Shown here piece after piece: positions 8,631 to 17,480 of a stretch of DNA of 64,000 nucleotides. Position 1 is the first letter of the stretch. Each line of letters starts with the position of its first letter. Under the pieces are notes generated by a model, which did not search any database, was not told where the DNA came from, and worked only from the letters and a program-made list of their open reading frames with translations. The stretch is from an uncultured Alphaproteobacteria bacterium (GTDB taxonomy: Bacteria; Pseudomonadota; Alphaproteobacteria; Micropepsales; Micropepsaceae), in assembly GCA_937865685.1 (NCBI GenBank), contig CALMGU010000120.1, positions 98,232 to 162,231 on the forward strand. The letters are read 5' to 3'. The position numbers were made by a program, and so were the translations under genes.

Positions 8631-11600
8631 ATGCGCTGGCTCGTCGACCTCTGTGTGCGCTATGCCGGCGCGATCGCGACTTTGACCCTGGTCGCCCTGC
8701 TCGTCGGCCTGTGGTCGGCGCGCACCGCGCCATTGGATGTTTTTCCCGACTTCGTGCCCACCACGGTGGACATTCAGACCGAAGCACCGGGATTCACCGC
8801 GCAGCAGGTCGAGCAGCTCGTCACCAAGCCGATCGAGAACGCCGTCAACGGCGCCACCGGCCTGGCGACCATCCGTTCGGAATCCATTCCCGGATTGTCC
8901 GTCATCAAGATTCAGTTCGCGGACAACATCGATCTCTACAATGCCCGCCAGGGCATTTCCGAGCGGCTGGGCGAGCTGGGTTCCAGCCTGCCGCTGGGCG
9001 TGGGGACGCCGAAATTGTCGCCTCTCACGTCCAGCACTTTCGACCTTCTGAAGATCGGTCTGGTTTCCGACAAGCTTGATGCCTTTGCGTTGCGCGACCA
9101 GGCCGACTGGGTGATGAAGCCGGCGCTCTTGGCGGTGCCGGGCGTGGCGCATGTGATCGTCTTTGGCGGCGCGGTGCGCCAGATTCAGATTCAGCCCGAC
9201 TTGCCGCGGATGACGTCTTATGGACTGACCCTCACCGATCTGGCGGATGCCGCCCGGCAGGCTCTGGCGTTGCACGGCGCGGGATTCGTGGATCTTGCCC
9301 ATCAGCGTGTGCTGATCCAGACGCCGGTTCCCCTTCCCGATCCCTCGGCCATCGCCCATGCGGTGATGACGGTGCGGTCGGGGCGGCCCATCACCATCGG
9401 CGATGTGGCGGACGTAACCGAAGCGCCGGCTTTGAAATCGGGCGATGCCCAGATCATGGGACGGCCGGGCGTCCTGCTCGCTCTCGCCAGTCAATATGGC
9501 GCCAATACGCTGGATGCGACCCGCGCGGTCGAAGCGGCAATCGCGCAGCTCAGGCCTGCGTTGGAAGCCCAAGGTGTGAAGGTCTATCCGGCAATACATC
9601 GCCCCGCCAACTTCATCGAGCAGGCGCTGAATTCGCTCGAACAATCCCTGGTGATTGCCGCAATTCTAATTTTGGCGATCCTCTATCTGTTCCTGCGGGA
9701 CTGGCGCTCCGCCTTCATCACCTTCCTTGCGATTCCGCTTTCCTTGCTGGCGGCAACAGTGGTGCTGGACCGGATGGGGCAATCGCTCAACACCATGACC
9801 TTGGGCGGCTTTGCCGTGGCGCTGGGCGTGTTGGTGGACGATGCGATCATCGGCATCGAGAATGTCCTCCGGCGGCTCAGCGAAAACGCCAAGCTGGCCG
9901 ATCCCAGGCCCCGCCTGTCGGTGATCCGCGACGCCACTTTGGAAGTGCGGGGGCCGGTGGTTTACGCCACCCTGGTGGTGATCGCGGTTTTCCTGCCGCA
10001 GCTTTTCTCGACAAGCGTGCAGGGCCATTTCGTGGGACCACTGGCGCTGGCCTTCATCCTGGCGGTGCTGGCGTCCTTGGGCGTGGCCCTGACGGCGGCG
10101 CCGGCGCTTTCGGCGCTGATGTTGAACGCCCGCGACGCCCATGCGGATTTCGGCTGGATTATCCGCCTCAAGGATTGGCAGCGACGCGGGATAGAGGCTG
10201 TGCAGCGGAATTTCCGGCTGGTCCTGATCGTGCTGGGCATTCTCACGGTGGCGGCCATCGCGCTTCTGCCCTTCCTGCAATCCACTTTCATGCCCGATTT
10301 CCGCGAAGGCCATTTCGTGATGCAGGCCGATGCCTCGACGCCGGGCATGTCGCTGGAAGAGATGGCCGCTGTCGGCCGGCGCATCAGCGCCGAGATCCTG
10401 GCGCTGCCGTATATCGCGACCGCGTCCCAGCAGATCGGCCGCGCCGAGATGGGCGAAGACACCAGCGGTCCGCATCAAAGCGAATTCCATATCGAAATGA
10501 AACCCGATGCCCAGGTGGATCAGAAAGAGGCGGAAGACGCCTTGCGGGAAATCGGCTCTCATTATCCGGGCCTTCAGATCGATGTCCGCACTTTTCTGGG
10601 CGACCGCATCGACGAAAGCCTGACGGGCGCCACCGCCGACATTTCCGTGAAGATATTCGGCGATCAGCTCGATACTTTGGACGGCACCGCCCATCAGATC
10701 GTGGGCGCATTGGGTGGCATCGCGGGCATCAAGGATCTGCAATTCAAGCCTCAGAGTGGCACGCCGACATTGGCGATCCAGCTTGATCCGGCTGCCTTGG
10801 CCGCGAACGGCCTCAAGGCCGGAGATGTGCTGGATGCGGTGCAAAGCGATTATGCGGGCGCTACCGTGGGCCAGACTTATGCCGGCGTGCGCGCCGTGAA
10901 TGTGGTTCTGCTGTTGCCGCCGGGCGCACGGGGTCGGCCTGAGCTTTTGTCGTCGCTGCTGATCGCCGGCCCTTTGGGACCGGTTCCCCTCAATCAAGTT
11001 GCGCGGATCATGCCCACCGACACGCGCTATACCATTACCCATGATGGAGGGCAGCGTTTCGATGCCGTCACCTTCAACGTGTCCGGCCGCTCGCTGCAGG
11101 CGACCGTGAATGAAGCCAAAGGCCGGGTCGCGGCCCTTAAGCTGCCCGCGGGCGTTTATGTCGAATTCACCGGCGAGGCCGCGGCCCAAGAGGCGGCACA
11201 GCTTCAGATGCTGCTCTATACCGGCTTCGCGTTGATCCTGATCGGCCTGATCCTGTTCGTCTGTTTCCGTTGGCGAGTCCATACCTGGCTGGTGCTGGTC
11301 AATCTGCCGTTCAGCCTGATCGGCAGCGTTGCTGCGATCGCGGTCACCGGAGTGGGACTTTCGCTGGGCGCGACGGTGGGCCTGGTGACGGTGTTCGGTG
11401 TCAGCGCCCGCAATGCGATCCTGCTCCTGGCCCATTACGAACATCTGGTCGACAATGAAGCTGCGGATTGGTCGGCGGTAACGGTCCTGCGGGGCGCCCA
11501 GGAGCGGCTCATTCCCATTCTGATGACGGCGGCCGTCACCGCACTCGGCTTGATGCCGCTTGCGTTGGGCATGAACCGGCCGGGTCAGGAAATCGAAGGG

Positions 11601-11717
11601 CCGATGGCGGTCACGGTGCTGGGCGGCCTGGTCAGCTCGACCTTGCTCAATCTGGTCGTCCTGCCCGCCTTGGCCGAGCGCTTCGGCGGCCGCAAGGGGA
11701 GGGCGCCGGATGCGTAG
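8631..11717 (+). CDS. RND efflux pump, heavy-metal efflux (CusA/CzcA-like) type
   Basis: 1028 residues from ATG 8631, two bases after the adaptor stop. The family layout is clear: one N-terminal helix, a long periplasmic loop beginning with Asp-Val-Phe-Pro-Asp, TM2-7 (about 340-540), a second periplasmic loop, and TM8-12. The proton-relay motif in TM4 is Leu-Val-Asp-Asp-Ala-Ile-Ile-Gly-Ile-Glu-Asn, with Asp403 and Glu410 spaced seven apart as in CusA (CusA has Asp-Ala-Ala). This and the periplasmic sequence place it nearer HME than drug (HAE1) pumps. The extra Asp and absence of a metal operon (no CzcD, CopA or MerR gene nearby) leave the substrate open. Confidence 0.9.
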   Translation: MRWLVDLCVRYAGAIATLTLVALLVGLWSARTAPLDVFPDFVPTTVDIQTEAPGFTAQQVEQLVTKPIENAVNGATGLATIRSESIPGLSVIKIQFADNIDLYNARQGISERLGELGSSLPLGVGTPKLSPLTSSTFDLLKIGLVSDKLDAFALRDQADWVMKPALLAVPGVAHVIVFGGAVRQIQIQPDLPRMTSYGLTLTDLADAARQALALHGAGFVDLAHQRVLIQTPVPLPDPSAIAHAVMTVRSGRPITIGDVADVTEAPALKSGDAQIMGRPGVLLALASQYGANTLDATRAVEAAIAQLRPALEAQGVKVYPAIHRPANFIEQALNSLEQSLVIAAILILAILYLFLRDWRSAFITFLAIPLSLLAATVVLDRMGQSLNTMTLGGFAVALGVLVDDAIIGIENVLRRLSENAKLADPRPRLSVIRDATLEVRGPVVYATLVVIAVFLPQLFSTSVQGHFVGPLALAFILAVLASLGVALTAAPALSALMLNARDAHADFGWIIRLKDWQRRGIEAVQRNFRLVLIVLGILTVAAIALLPFLQSTFMPDFREGHFVMQADASTPGMSLEEMAAVGRRISAEILALPYIATASQQIGRAEMGEDTSGPHQSEFHIEMKPDAQVDQKEAEDALREIGSHYPGLQIDVRTFLGDRIDESLTGATADISVKIFGDQLDTLDGTAHQIVGALGGIAGIKDLQFKPQSGTPTLAIQLDPAALAANGLKAGDVLDAVQSDYAGATVGQTYAGVRAVNVVLLLPPGARGRPELLSSLLIAGPLGPVPLNQVARIMPTDTRYTITHDGGQRFDAVTFNVSGRSLQATVNEAKGRVAALKLPAGVYVEFTGEAAAQEAAQLQMLLYTGFALILIGLILFVCFRWRVHTWLVLVNLPFSLIGSVAAIAVTGVGLSLGATVGLVTVFGVSARNAILLLAHYEHLVDNEAADWSAVTVLRGAQERLIPILMTAAVTALGLMPLALGMNRPGQEIEGPMAVTVLGGLVSSTLLNLVVLPALAERFGGRKGRAPDA

Positions 11718-13110
11718 GGTCCTTCTCTCCACGGCCGCCGCCATCTGTCTTGCCGGTTGCGCGGATGTGCCGCCGCCGCAATTGCCCGTGAGCGACATTC
11801 CCCCGGCCTTCGAGCAGGCGGGCGGCAAAAATGTGCCGCTCTGGCCCGCTCAGGACTGGTGGAACGGTTTTGGCGACGCGCAGCTATCCGCTTTGATGAC
11901 GACCGCCAGGGCCAACAATCTGGATGTCGCCCAGGCATCGGCCCGGCTGCGGCAAGCCGATGCCCGGGCCAGGCAAGCGGGCGCGCCACTGCTTCCCGGC
12001 CTGGGGCTGAATGCCAATCTGAACACGCTGTATGGCCAGGCGAAAGGCACTTCGCTCCACGAGACCGATTGGGGCGCCGCGCTGGGCGCAAGCTATGAAC
12101 TCGATTTCTGGGGCAAGAATCGCGACGCGCTTCAGTCGGCTGAGGCGGCACGCGCCGCCAGCGCGGCGGATCGCGCAACCGTCGGTCTCACCGTTTCCGC
12201 CGGCGTGGCCGACACATATTTCCAGCTTCTGTCTCTTCGCGAGCGGATGGACATCGCTCGCGCCAGTCTTGCCGCGTCGGAAGACACGCTGCGCGTGGTG
12301 CAGCGACGCGTGAATGCCGGATACGCACCCACATCGGATCTGGCGCAGGAGCGCGCGAACATCGCCGCCCAGCGCGCCATTCTTCCCAGCCTTGCGCAGC
12401 AGGAGTTGGAAACGCGCAATGCGCTGGCCCTGCTTCTGGGCCGTCCACCTGAAGGACTTGAGGTGACGGGCGCCAGCCTGGCCGGCCTGTCGGGCCCGGC
12501 GGTGATGCCCGGCCTTCCATCCGAACTTCTGGCGCGGCGGCCTGATGTGATGGCGGCCGAAGCCAATCTGCTGGCGGCGCATGCCGATCTGGCCGCTGCC
12601 CGCACTGCGTTCCTGCCCGACATCACGCTGACCGCCAATGGCGGCGTGGCTTATCCGGCCCTGGCGGCTGCCGTCGACACCTTGCCGGGAACGGGCCTTG
12701 CGGCCGGCATCGGCGCGGCGCTGGTGCAGTCGATTTTCGACAATGGAAAAATCCAAGGCCGCATCGACGAAACCCAGGCGCGTGAGGAAGAATTGCTTGC
12801 CGCCTACCGAACCGCCGCCATCGCCGCTTTTTCCGACGTGGAAAATGCACTGGGCAATATTTCGCACCTGGCGGATCAGGAAGGGGCGCTCAGCGAGCAG
12901 GTCGTCCAGGGGGAAAAAGTTTTAGCGGCAGCGCGCCGCAAATATGGCGCGGGCTATGTCGATTTCCTGATCGTGACCGATGCCGAGCGGACCCTCAATG
13001 CCGCCAGGGATCAGCGCGCGGATGTCCACCGCGCCCGCCTCACCGCGCTGGTCGCGCTCTACAAGGCGCTGGGCGGCGGCTGGACGCGCTCCGCCGCGAA
13101 TGCGCCCTAA
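11710..13110 (+). CDS. Outer-membrane efflux factor lipoprotein (NodT/CusC type)
   Basis: 466 residues with a lipoprotein signal ending Leu-Ala-Gly-Cys (Cys17). Two repeated outer membrane efflux domains are visible, each with the long alpha-helical barrel pattern (around 60-250 and 270-455). Motifs such as Trp-Trp-x-x-Phe-Gly-Asp near the start and Tyr-Glu-Leu-Asp-Phe-Trp-Gly-Lys are characteristic of NodT-family channels. The start overlaps the pump gene by 8 bp, completing a tripartite efflux system. The gene ends 22 bp from the convergent sensor kinase. Confidence 0.92.
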   Translation: MRRVLLSTAAAICLAGCADVPPPQLPVSDIPPAFEQAGGKNVPLWPAQDWWNGFGDAQLSALMTTARANNLDVAQASARLRQADARARQAGAPLLPGLGLNANLNTLYGQAKGTSLHETDWGAALGASYELDFWGKNRDALQSAEAARAASAADRATVGLTVSAGVADTYFQLLSLRERMDIARASLAASEDTLRVVQRRVNAGYAPTSDLAQERANIAAQRAILPSLAQQELETRNALALLLGRPPEGLEVTGASLAGLSGPAVMPGLPSELLARRPDVMAAEANLLAAHADLAAARTAFLPDITLTANGGVAYPALAAAVDTLPGTGLAAGIGAALVQSIFDNGKIQGRIDETQAREEELLAAYRTAAIAAFSDVENALGNISHLADQEGALSEQVVQGEKVLAAARRKYGAGYVDFLIVTDAERTLNAARDQRADVHRARLTALVALYKALGGGWTRSAANAP

Positions 13111-13132
13111 GACTATTCCGCATGAACGCGCC

Positions 13133-14491
13133 TTAAGTGCCGTCGGGATTGCCGGGAAAACGGAGCGAAATCGCGAATCCGCGCCCGGTCTGCGATTCGA
13201 CGGTGATCGAGGCACCGTGCAATTCCGCGATCGCGGCCACCAGCGCCAAGCCCAGCCCATAACCGGGCCGGGTCCGGCTGGCCTCCAGACGGTAGAAGCG
13301 TTGAAACAGCTTGGGATGTTCGTCCGGCGGAACGCCGGGGCCATCATCGCTGATCGTCACCACCGCGTCTCCATTCCGGTTGGCGAGGCCGACCGTCACG
13401 GTTGTCCCCGCGGGTGTGTGCAGGATCGCGTTTTCGATCAGGTTGGAGAAAGCCTGGGTGAGAAGCTCCCGGTCGCCCAGGATGGTGACGGGACCGCCCG
13501 GCGGCAGGCTTAAATGGTGGCGCGCGTCTTCCGCCACCGGACCGAACACATCGCCCAGCCGCGCCAGAAGCGCGGAAAGATCCAGGGACGCGAAATTCGC
13601 CCGCCTTGCGCCGCCTTCGATCTGGGCGATGCGGAGCAGGGCGCTGAACAAAGCCAGGATATCGTCCGATGCGGCGATGGCGGTTTCCAGCGCCTGATCG
13701 TAATCCTCGATCTTGCTGGACTGATCGCGGGCCCGCTCCAGGCGGTGGCGCAGATGCGTCACCGGCGTGCGCAGATCGTGGGCGATGTCGCTGGTGATCT
13801 GCTTCAGATTGTCCATCAGCGCCGCGATGCGGTCCAGCATGGCGTTGATGGTTTCCGAAAGCCGGTCGAGTTCGTCTTCGGTGCCGCGCATGGGAATTCG
13901 GCTGGCCAGATTGCCCGCCATGATGGCGCGGCAGGTGGTGACAATCTCGTCCGTGCGGCGCAGGAAGGAGCGGCTGACGACCAGACCTCCCAAGAGCGCC
14001 AAGGCCAGCGCGCCGGCGAAAATCCAGATCAGCGTTCGCACGATGCGCCGGCGCGCCATCTCCGCGGCGCGAAGATCGCTGCCGGCGAAGGCATAAAGAT
14101 CCGGCGCGATGAAAGCCCCCACACCCAGGACGGATCTGGTTTCGGCGCCCTTCGGGCCAGGCAATGTGACAATGCCGGTTCGCGGCGCCATCGGTGCCAG
14201 ATTGCCCGCCAGCTTTTCCGATGACCCGCGCTGAAGCAGGAAGAAATCGGAGGCACCTGGCGATGCCATGCGCTGCCCGACCACTTCGCTCGCCTCTCTT
14301 ATTCCCTGGGTGCGGTAGCCGTCCTTGACTGAGCCGATATCGGCATTGGCGAATTGCACGATCTGGCTGCGCAGCTCCTGATCGACGACCGCAAGCGTGA
14401 CGATGGCCAAAGCCGCCGCGGAGACGGCGAAAATGGCGACGAAAATCGCCGCGATACGGAATCCTTCGGTATGGAAGAGCCTAATCCGCAC
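13133..14491 (-). CDS. Sensor histidine kinase (HAMP, HisKA, HATPase)
   Basis: 452 residues. A membrane helix at about 12-36, a periplasmic sensor of about 110 residues and a second helix (about 155-180) are followed by a HAMP linker, then the H-box Ala-His-Asp-Leu-Arg-Thr-Pro (near residue 240), an N-box Asn-Leu-Ile-Glu-Asn-Ala and glycine boxes Asp-Asp-Gly-Pro-Gly and Gly-Tyr-Gly-Leu-Gly-Leu-Ala. It is an OmpR-partner kinase. Its start overlaps the 3' end of the response regulator gene by 11 bp, giving an operon. It converges on the efflux operon; control of that pump is a reasonable guess, as CusS/CzcS-type kinases often flank such pumps, but no operator was identified. Confidence 0.92.
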   Translation of the reverse strand: MRIRLFHTEGFRIAAIFVAIFAVSAAALAIVTLAVVDQELRSQIVQFANADIGSVKDGYRTQGIREASEVVGQRMASPGASDFFLLQRGSSEKLAGNLAPMAPRTGIVTLPGPKGAETRSVLGVGAFIAPDLYAFAGSDLRAAEMARRRIVRTLIWIFAGALALALLGGLVVSRSFLRRTDEIVTTCRAIMAGNLASRIPMRGTEDELDRLSETINAMLDRIAALMDNLKQITSDIAHDLRTPVTHLRHRLERARDQSSKIEDYDQALETAIAASDDILALFSALLRIAQIEGGARRANFASLDLSALLARLGDVFGPVAEDARHHLSLPPGGPVTILGDRELLTQAFSNLIENAILHTPAGTTVTVGLANRNGDAVVTISDDGPGVPPDEHPKLFQRFYRLEASRTRPGYGLGLALVAAIAELHGASITVESQTGRGFAISLRFPGNPDGT

Positions 14492-15152
14492 GCAATATAT
14501 ATCCGTTGCCGCGAATGGTATGGATCAGTTCGCGCGCATAGCCCCGGTCCATCTTGCCGCGCAGCCGGCTCATATGGGTTTCCACGATATTGGTGCGTGG
14601 ATCGAAATGCAGGTCCCAGACATTTTCCAGGAGCATGCTGCGGGTGACCACGCGTCCGGCGTTGCGCAGCATATATTCCAGCAGCCGGAATTCCTGGGGT
14701 TGAAGCTCCACCGGCTTGTCGCCGCGATGCACGGTGCGGCGGATCAGATCCATTTCCAGGTCGCCGGCGCGCAAGGTCACGGGCGGCCCCGCCTCGCCGC
14801 GCCGGGTGATGGCGTTGATCCGCGCCACAAGCTCGGCGAGGGCGAAAGGCTTGGTGAGATAATCGTCGCCGCCGACATTCAATCCCGCGACCCGGTCGTC
14901 GATCCCGCTCATGGTGGTGAGGAACAGGACGGGGGTCTGACAGCCTTCGGTCCTGAGCTGACGCACCAGACTCAAACCATCCAGGCCCGGCAGCATCCGG
15001 TCCACGATCAGGGCCGCATGCTGGCCGCTCAGCGCCGCGGCAAGGCCGTCCGGCCCATTGCGGATTTCCTCCACGTCATGACCATGGGCGCCAAGGGCAT
15101 GACAGATATGATCGGCGGTTTCCGGATCGTCTTCGATCAACAATATTTTCAT
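14481..15152 (-). CDS. OmpR-family response regulator
   Basis: 223 residues from ATG 15152; an upstream in-frame start would add a 12-residue tail not typical of the family. The receiver domain opens with Met-Lys-Ile-Leu-Leu-Ile-Glu-Asp-Asp, the phosphoacceptor is Asp51 in Val-Asp-Arg-Met-Leu-Pro-Gly, and the switch Lys lies in Leu-Thr-Lys-Pro-Phe. The C-terminal winged-helix DNA-binding domain (about 125-222) has the usual Glu-Phe-Arg-Leu-Leu-Glu-Tyr and Arg-x-Lys-Met-Asp segments. First gene of the two-gene operon with the kinase; divergent from the kynurenine formamidase gene. Confidence 0.93.
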   Translation of the reverse strand: MKILLIEDDPETADHICHALGAHGHDVEEIRNGPDGLAAALSGQHAALIVDRMLPGLDGLSLVRQLRTEGCQTPVLFLTTMSGIDDRVAGLNVGGDDYLTKPFALAELVARINAITRRGEAGPPVTLRAGDLEMDLIRRTVHRGDKPVELQPQEFRLLEYMLRNAGRVVTRSMLLENVWDLHFDPRTNIVETHMSRLRGKMDRGYARELIHTIRGNGYILRAD

Positions 15153-15310
15153 GGCGCCATTGTCCTGGACGGGCGCGGCCGCTGGCAAGGCATTAGACTG
15201 GCCGGCAGAGGTCTTTCCAGGCGCCGAAAATTGATTTTCCGTATAGAGAGATAAGCCGAACCGGCCGTTTCGGCCGCTAATGCATCCAGACAGGGGAAGA
15301 CGGAGCGAGC
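15153..15310. promoter_or_regulatory. Divergent control region: response regulator / kynB
   Basis: 158 bp between divergent starts. It contains an inverted repeat GAAAAT-TG-ATTTTC (15226-15239) and a GC repeat CGGCCG-TTT-CGGCCG (15262-15276). The A/T-rich repeat is the best operator candidate for kynB. The kynB ribosome-binding site is the aggggaagacgga stretch just upstream of 15311. No copy of the cluster-wide GCTTAAA element is seen here. Confidence 0.4.
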
Positions 15311-15940
15311 ATGTCCAGAAAATTGTGGGATATCTCCCAGCCCTTGCGCCCGGCGCTGCCGGTCTGGCCGGGCGATACGGTTTTCTCGGCGCGGCCGCGC
15401 TGGACCTATGGCGATGGCAGCCCCGTGAATGTGACCGCCATCCAGCTTTCCACCCATTCGGGTGCTCATGCCGACGCGCCCCTGCATTATGATCCTGCCG
15501 GACTGCCGATCGATGCGGTGTCGCTTGAGCCTTATCTGGGACCGTGCCGGGTGGTGGATGCGCGCGGATGCGGCGATGTCATAGGCGCCGATCTGGTGGA
15601 TGCCCATTGGAGCCCCGGCGTCACCCGCATGCTGTTTCGCACCTTCGACCGCTTTCCCATGGAGCGCTGGCCGGAGCGTTTCACTACCGTAAGTGCCGGG
15701 GCCATTCAGGCTCTGAGTGCCCATGGCGTGATCCTGGTGGGCCTGGATTCCCCATCGCTCGACCCGGAAACCTCCAAGACCATGGACGCCCATTTGTCGG
15801 TGCCGCGCGACATGCGGATTCTGGAAGGGCTGGTCCTGGACCATGTCCCGCCCGGCGACTATGAGCTGATCGCGCTGCCGCTCCCCCTGGCGGGCCTGGA
15901 TGCTTCACCGGTGCGGGCGGTCCTCAGGGAGCTGGACTGA
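15311..15940 (+). CDS. kynB: Kynurenine formamidase (metal-dependent cyclase family)
   Basis: 209 residues, the usual length of bacterial KynB. The enzyme hydrolyses N-formyl-L-kynurenine to L-kynurenine and formate in the tryptophan degradation pathway. The N-terminal Leu-Trp-Asp-Ile-Ser-Gln and Val-Trp-Pro-Gly-Asp motifs, and the metal-binding His49-x3-His53-x-Asp55 (Thr-His-Ser-Gly-Ala-His-Ala-Asp-Ala-Pro), are family signatures. Gene order with an amino-acid permease and kynureninase downstream settles the assignment within a family that also holds other cyclases. No tryptophan 2,3-dioxygenase gene is in the window, so the first step must be encoded elsewhere. Confidence 0.93.
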   Translation: MSRKLWDISQPLRPALPVWPGDTVFSARPRWTYGDGSPVNVTAIQLSTHSGAHADAPLHYDPAGLPIDAVSLEPYLGPCRVVDARGCGDVIGADLVDAHWSPGVTRMLFRTFDRFPMERWPERFTTVSAGAIQALSAHGVILVGLDSPSLDPETSKTMDAHLSVPRDMRILEGLVLDHVPPGDYELIALPLPLAGLDASPVRAVLRELD

Positions 15941-15998
15941 TGCGGCCCGGCGCTGTTCACATTGCCCGCCGAGGGGGCTAGGCTCGCCAGCCAGATAG

Positions 15999-16017
15999 TT
16001 TAAGCTTCGAATATATC
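15999..16017. promoter_or_regulatory. Putative operator before the amino-acid permease
   Basis: TTTAAGCTT followed by CGAATATATC, 42 bp before the permease start. The same TTTAAGCTT core followed by GAAATATC lies, on the minus strand, in the control region at 25049-25065, and a related element overlaps the promoter of the CoA ligase. The shared core suggests a common regulator for kynurenine uptake/cleavage and anthraniloyl-CoA genes. Confidence 0.35.
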
Positions 16018-16058
16018 GGGGCAGCGCCGGCGTCCGAACAGGCCTTGGGGAGGAAACC

Positions 16059-17480
16059 GTGTCGATCAAAGACGTGGCTGAGGGGACCGGTCCGGTCCTG
16101 AATTCCGTTTCCGGCGAAGTCAGTGCAGGCGGGGCATTGCGGCGGGCGCTGACCGGCCGGCATCTGCAATTCATCGCCATCGGCGGGGCGATCGGCTCCG
16201 GCCTGTTCCTGGGGTCCGCGGCGGGCATCCGCAGCGCGGGACCCGCGCTTCTGGTCGCCTATATCGTGGGCGGGGCGATGATCTTCTTCATCGCGCGCGC
16301 CTTGGGCGAGCTGGCGCTGGCCCATCCCAAGGCCACCACCATGGATGCCTTCGCGGAAGATTATATCCATCCGGCTTTCGGTTTCATGGTCGGCTGGAAT
16401 TATTGGATGAGCTGGATCCTGGTCGGCATGGTCGACATCACGGCGATGGCGATCTTCGTCAAATTCTGGCTGCCCGACCTGCCGCAATGGGTTCCGGCGC
16501 TGGTGAGCCTGATGGTCCTTTACGGCATCAATATGCTGGGCGTGCGCCGGTTCGGGGAAACGGAATTCTGGATGGCCTTGATCAAAGTGGTCACCATTGT
16601 CGGCATGATGCTGGCCGGCATCTTTCTTTTGTATCAAGGGATCGGGCTCACCGGCGCCCATGCCAGCCTGGCCAATATCTGGAACGATGGCGGGATATTT
16701 CCCACTGGGTTGACGGGTTTCCTGACCGCCCTGCCGATCGCCTTCTTCGCCTTTGGCGGCAGCGAGCTTGTTGGTCTCGCGGCAGCCGAGGCGGAGAATC
16801 CGGAAAAGAACTTGCCGCGCGCGATCAACGGCGTGGTGGCGCGGATTCTGATTTTCTATATCGGCTCACTCACCGTGATCATGGCATTGGTGCCTTGGCG
16901 GCTGATCGTGCCTACGGAAAGCCCCTTTGTCCTGGTCTTTACCCGCGTGGGTTTGCCCGCCACTGCCAGCATCATCAATCTGGTTTTGATTTCCGCGGTC
17001 CTGTCGTCCTGCAACAGCGGCGTCTTTGCTGGCGCCCGCACCTTGCAATCGCTGGCCGCCAAACGGCATGCGCCCGCCATACTGGCGCGCATCAATGACC
17101 GCGGCGTGCCGGTGACGGGCATCACCATGTCGGCCGCTATCATGTTCCTTGGCGTGGTCCTGAACTATTTCGTGCCGGGAAAGGTGATGGAATATATCAT
17201 TTCGGCCTCGGCGATCCTTTTGATGGGGACCTGGACCAGCATCATCGTCAGCCATATGGGCTTTCGCAGCCGGGCTCCCAAAGACGCGCCCCGCAAATTT
17301 CCCATGCCGCTCTATCCTTTGGCGAGTTGGATCGTTCTGGTCTTCATCGTCGGCATCGCCCTGATCATGGCGACCTATCTGGGGATGTATATTCCCATCG
17401 GCTTCGCGGCAGGATTTTATCTGTTGCTGGGGTTGATCTATGCCCTTTCGGGCGAACAACGCCGCAGGACTCCCGCATGA
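16059..17480 (+). CDS. Amino-acid permease, APC superfamily (AAT family)
   Basis: 473 residues, 12 membrane helices. The first helix has Ala-Ile-Gly-Gly-Ala-Ile-Gly-Ser-Gly-Leu-Phe-Leu-Gly, the substrate-binding unwound segment of AroP/GabP-type permeases, and Gly-Glu-Leu in helix 3. The GTG start is supported by ggggagg directly upstream. The stop overlaps the kynureninase start (ATGA). Lying between kynB and kynU, it probably imports tryptophan or kynurenine; this is inference from position. Confidence 0.88.
   Translation: MSIKDVAEGTGPVLNSVSGEVSAGGALRRALTGRHLQFIAIGGAIGSGLFLGSAAGIRSAGPALLVAYIVGGAMIFFIARALGELALAHPKATTMDAFAEDYIHPAFGFMVGWNYWMSWILVGMVDITAMAIFVKFWLPDLPQWVPALVSLMVLYGINMLGVRRFGETEFWMALIKVVTIVGMMLAGIFLLYQGIGLTGAHASLANIWNDGGIFPTGLTGFLTALPIAFFAFGGSELVGLAAAEAENPEKNLPRAINGVVARILIFYIGSLTVIMALVPWRLIVPTESPFVLVFTRVGLPATASIINLVLISAVLSSCNSGVFAGARTLQSLAAKRHAPAILARINDRGVPVTGITMSAAIMFLGVVLNYFVPGKVMEYIISASAILLMGTWTSIIVSHMGFRSRAPKDAPRKFPMPLYPLASWIVLVFIVGIALIMATYLGMYIPIGFAAGFYLLLGLIYALSGEQRRRTPA

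Noticed and set aside
9666..11828. A 720-codon open frame on the minus strand opposite the RND pump
   Set aside because: Composition is that of an antisense shadow, and the plus strand has a fully conserved RND pump.
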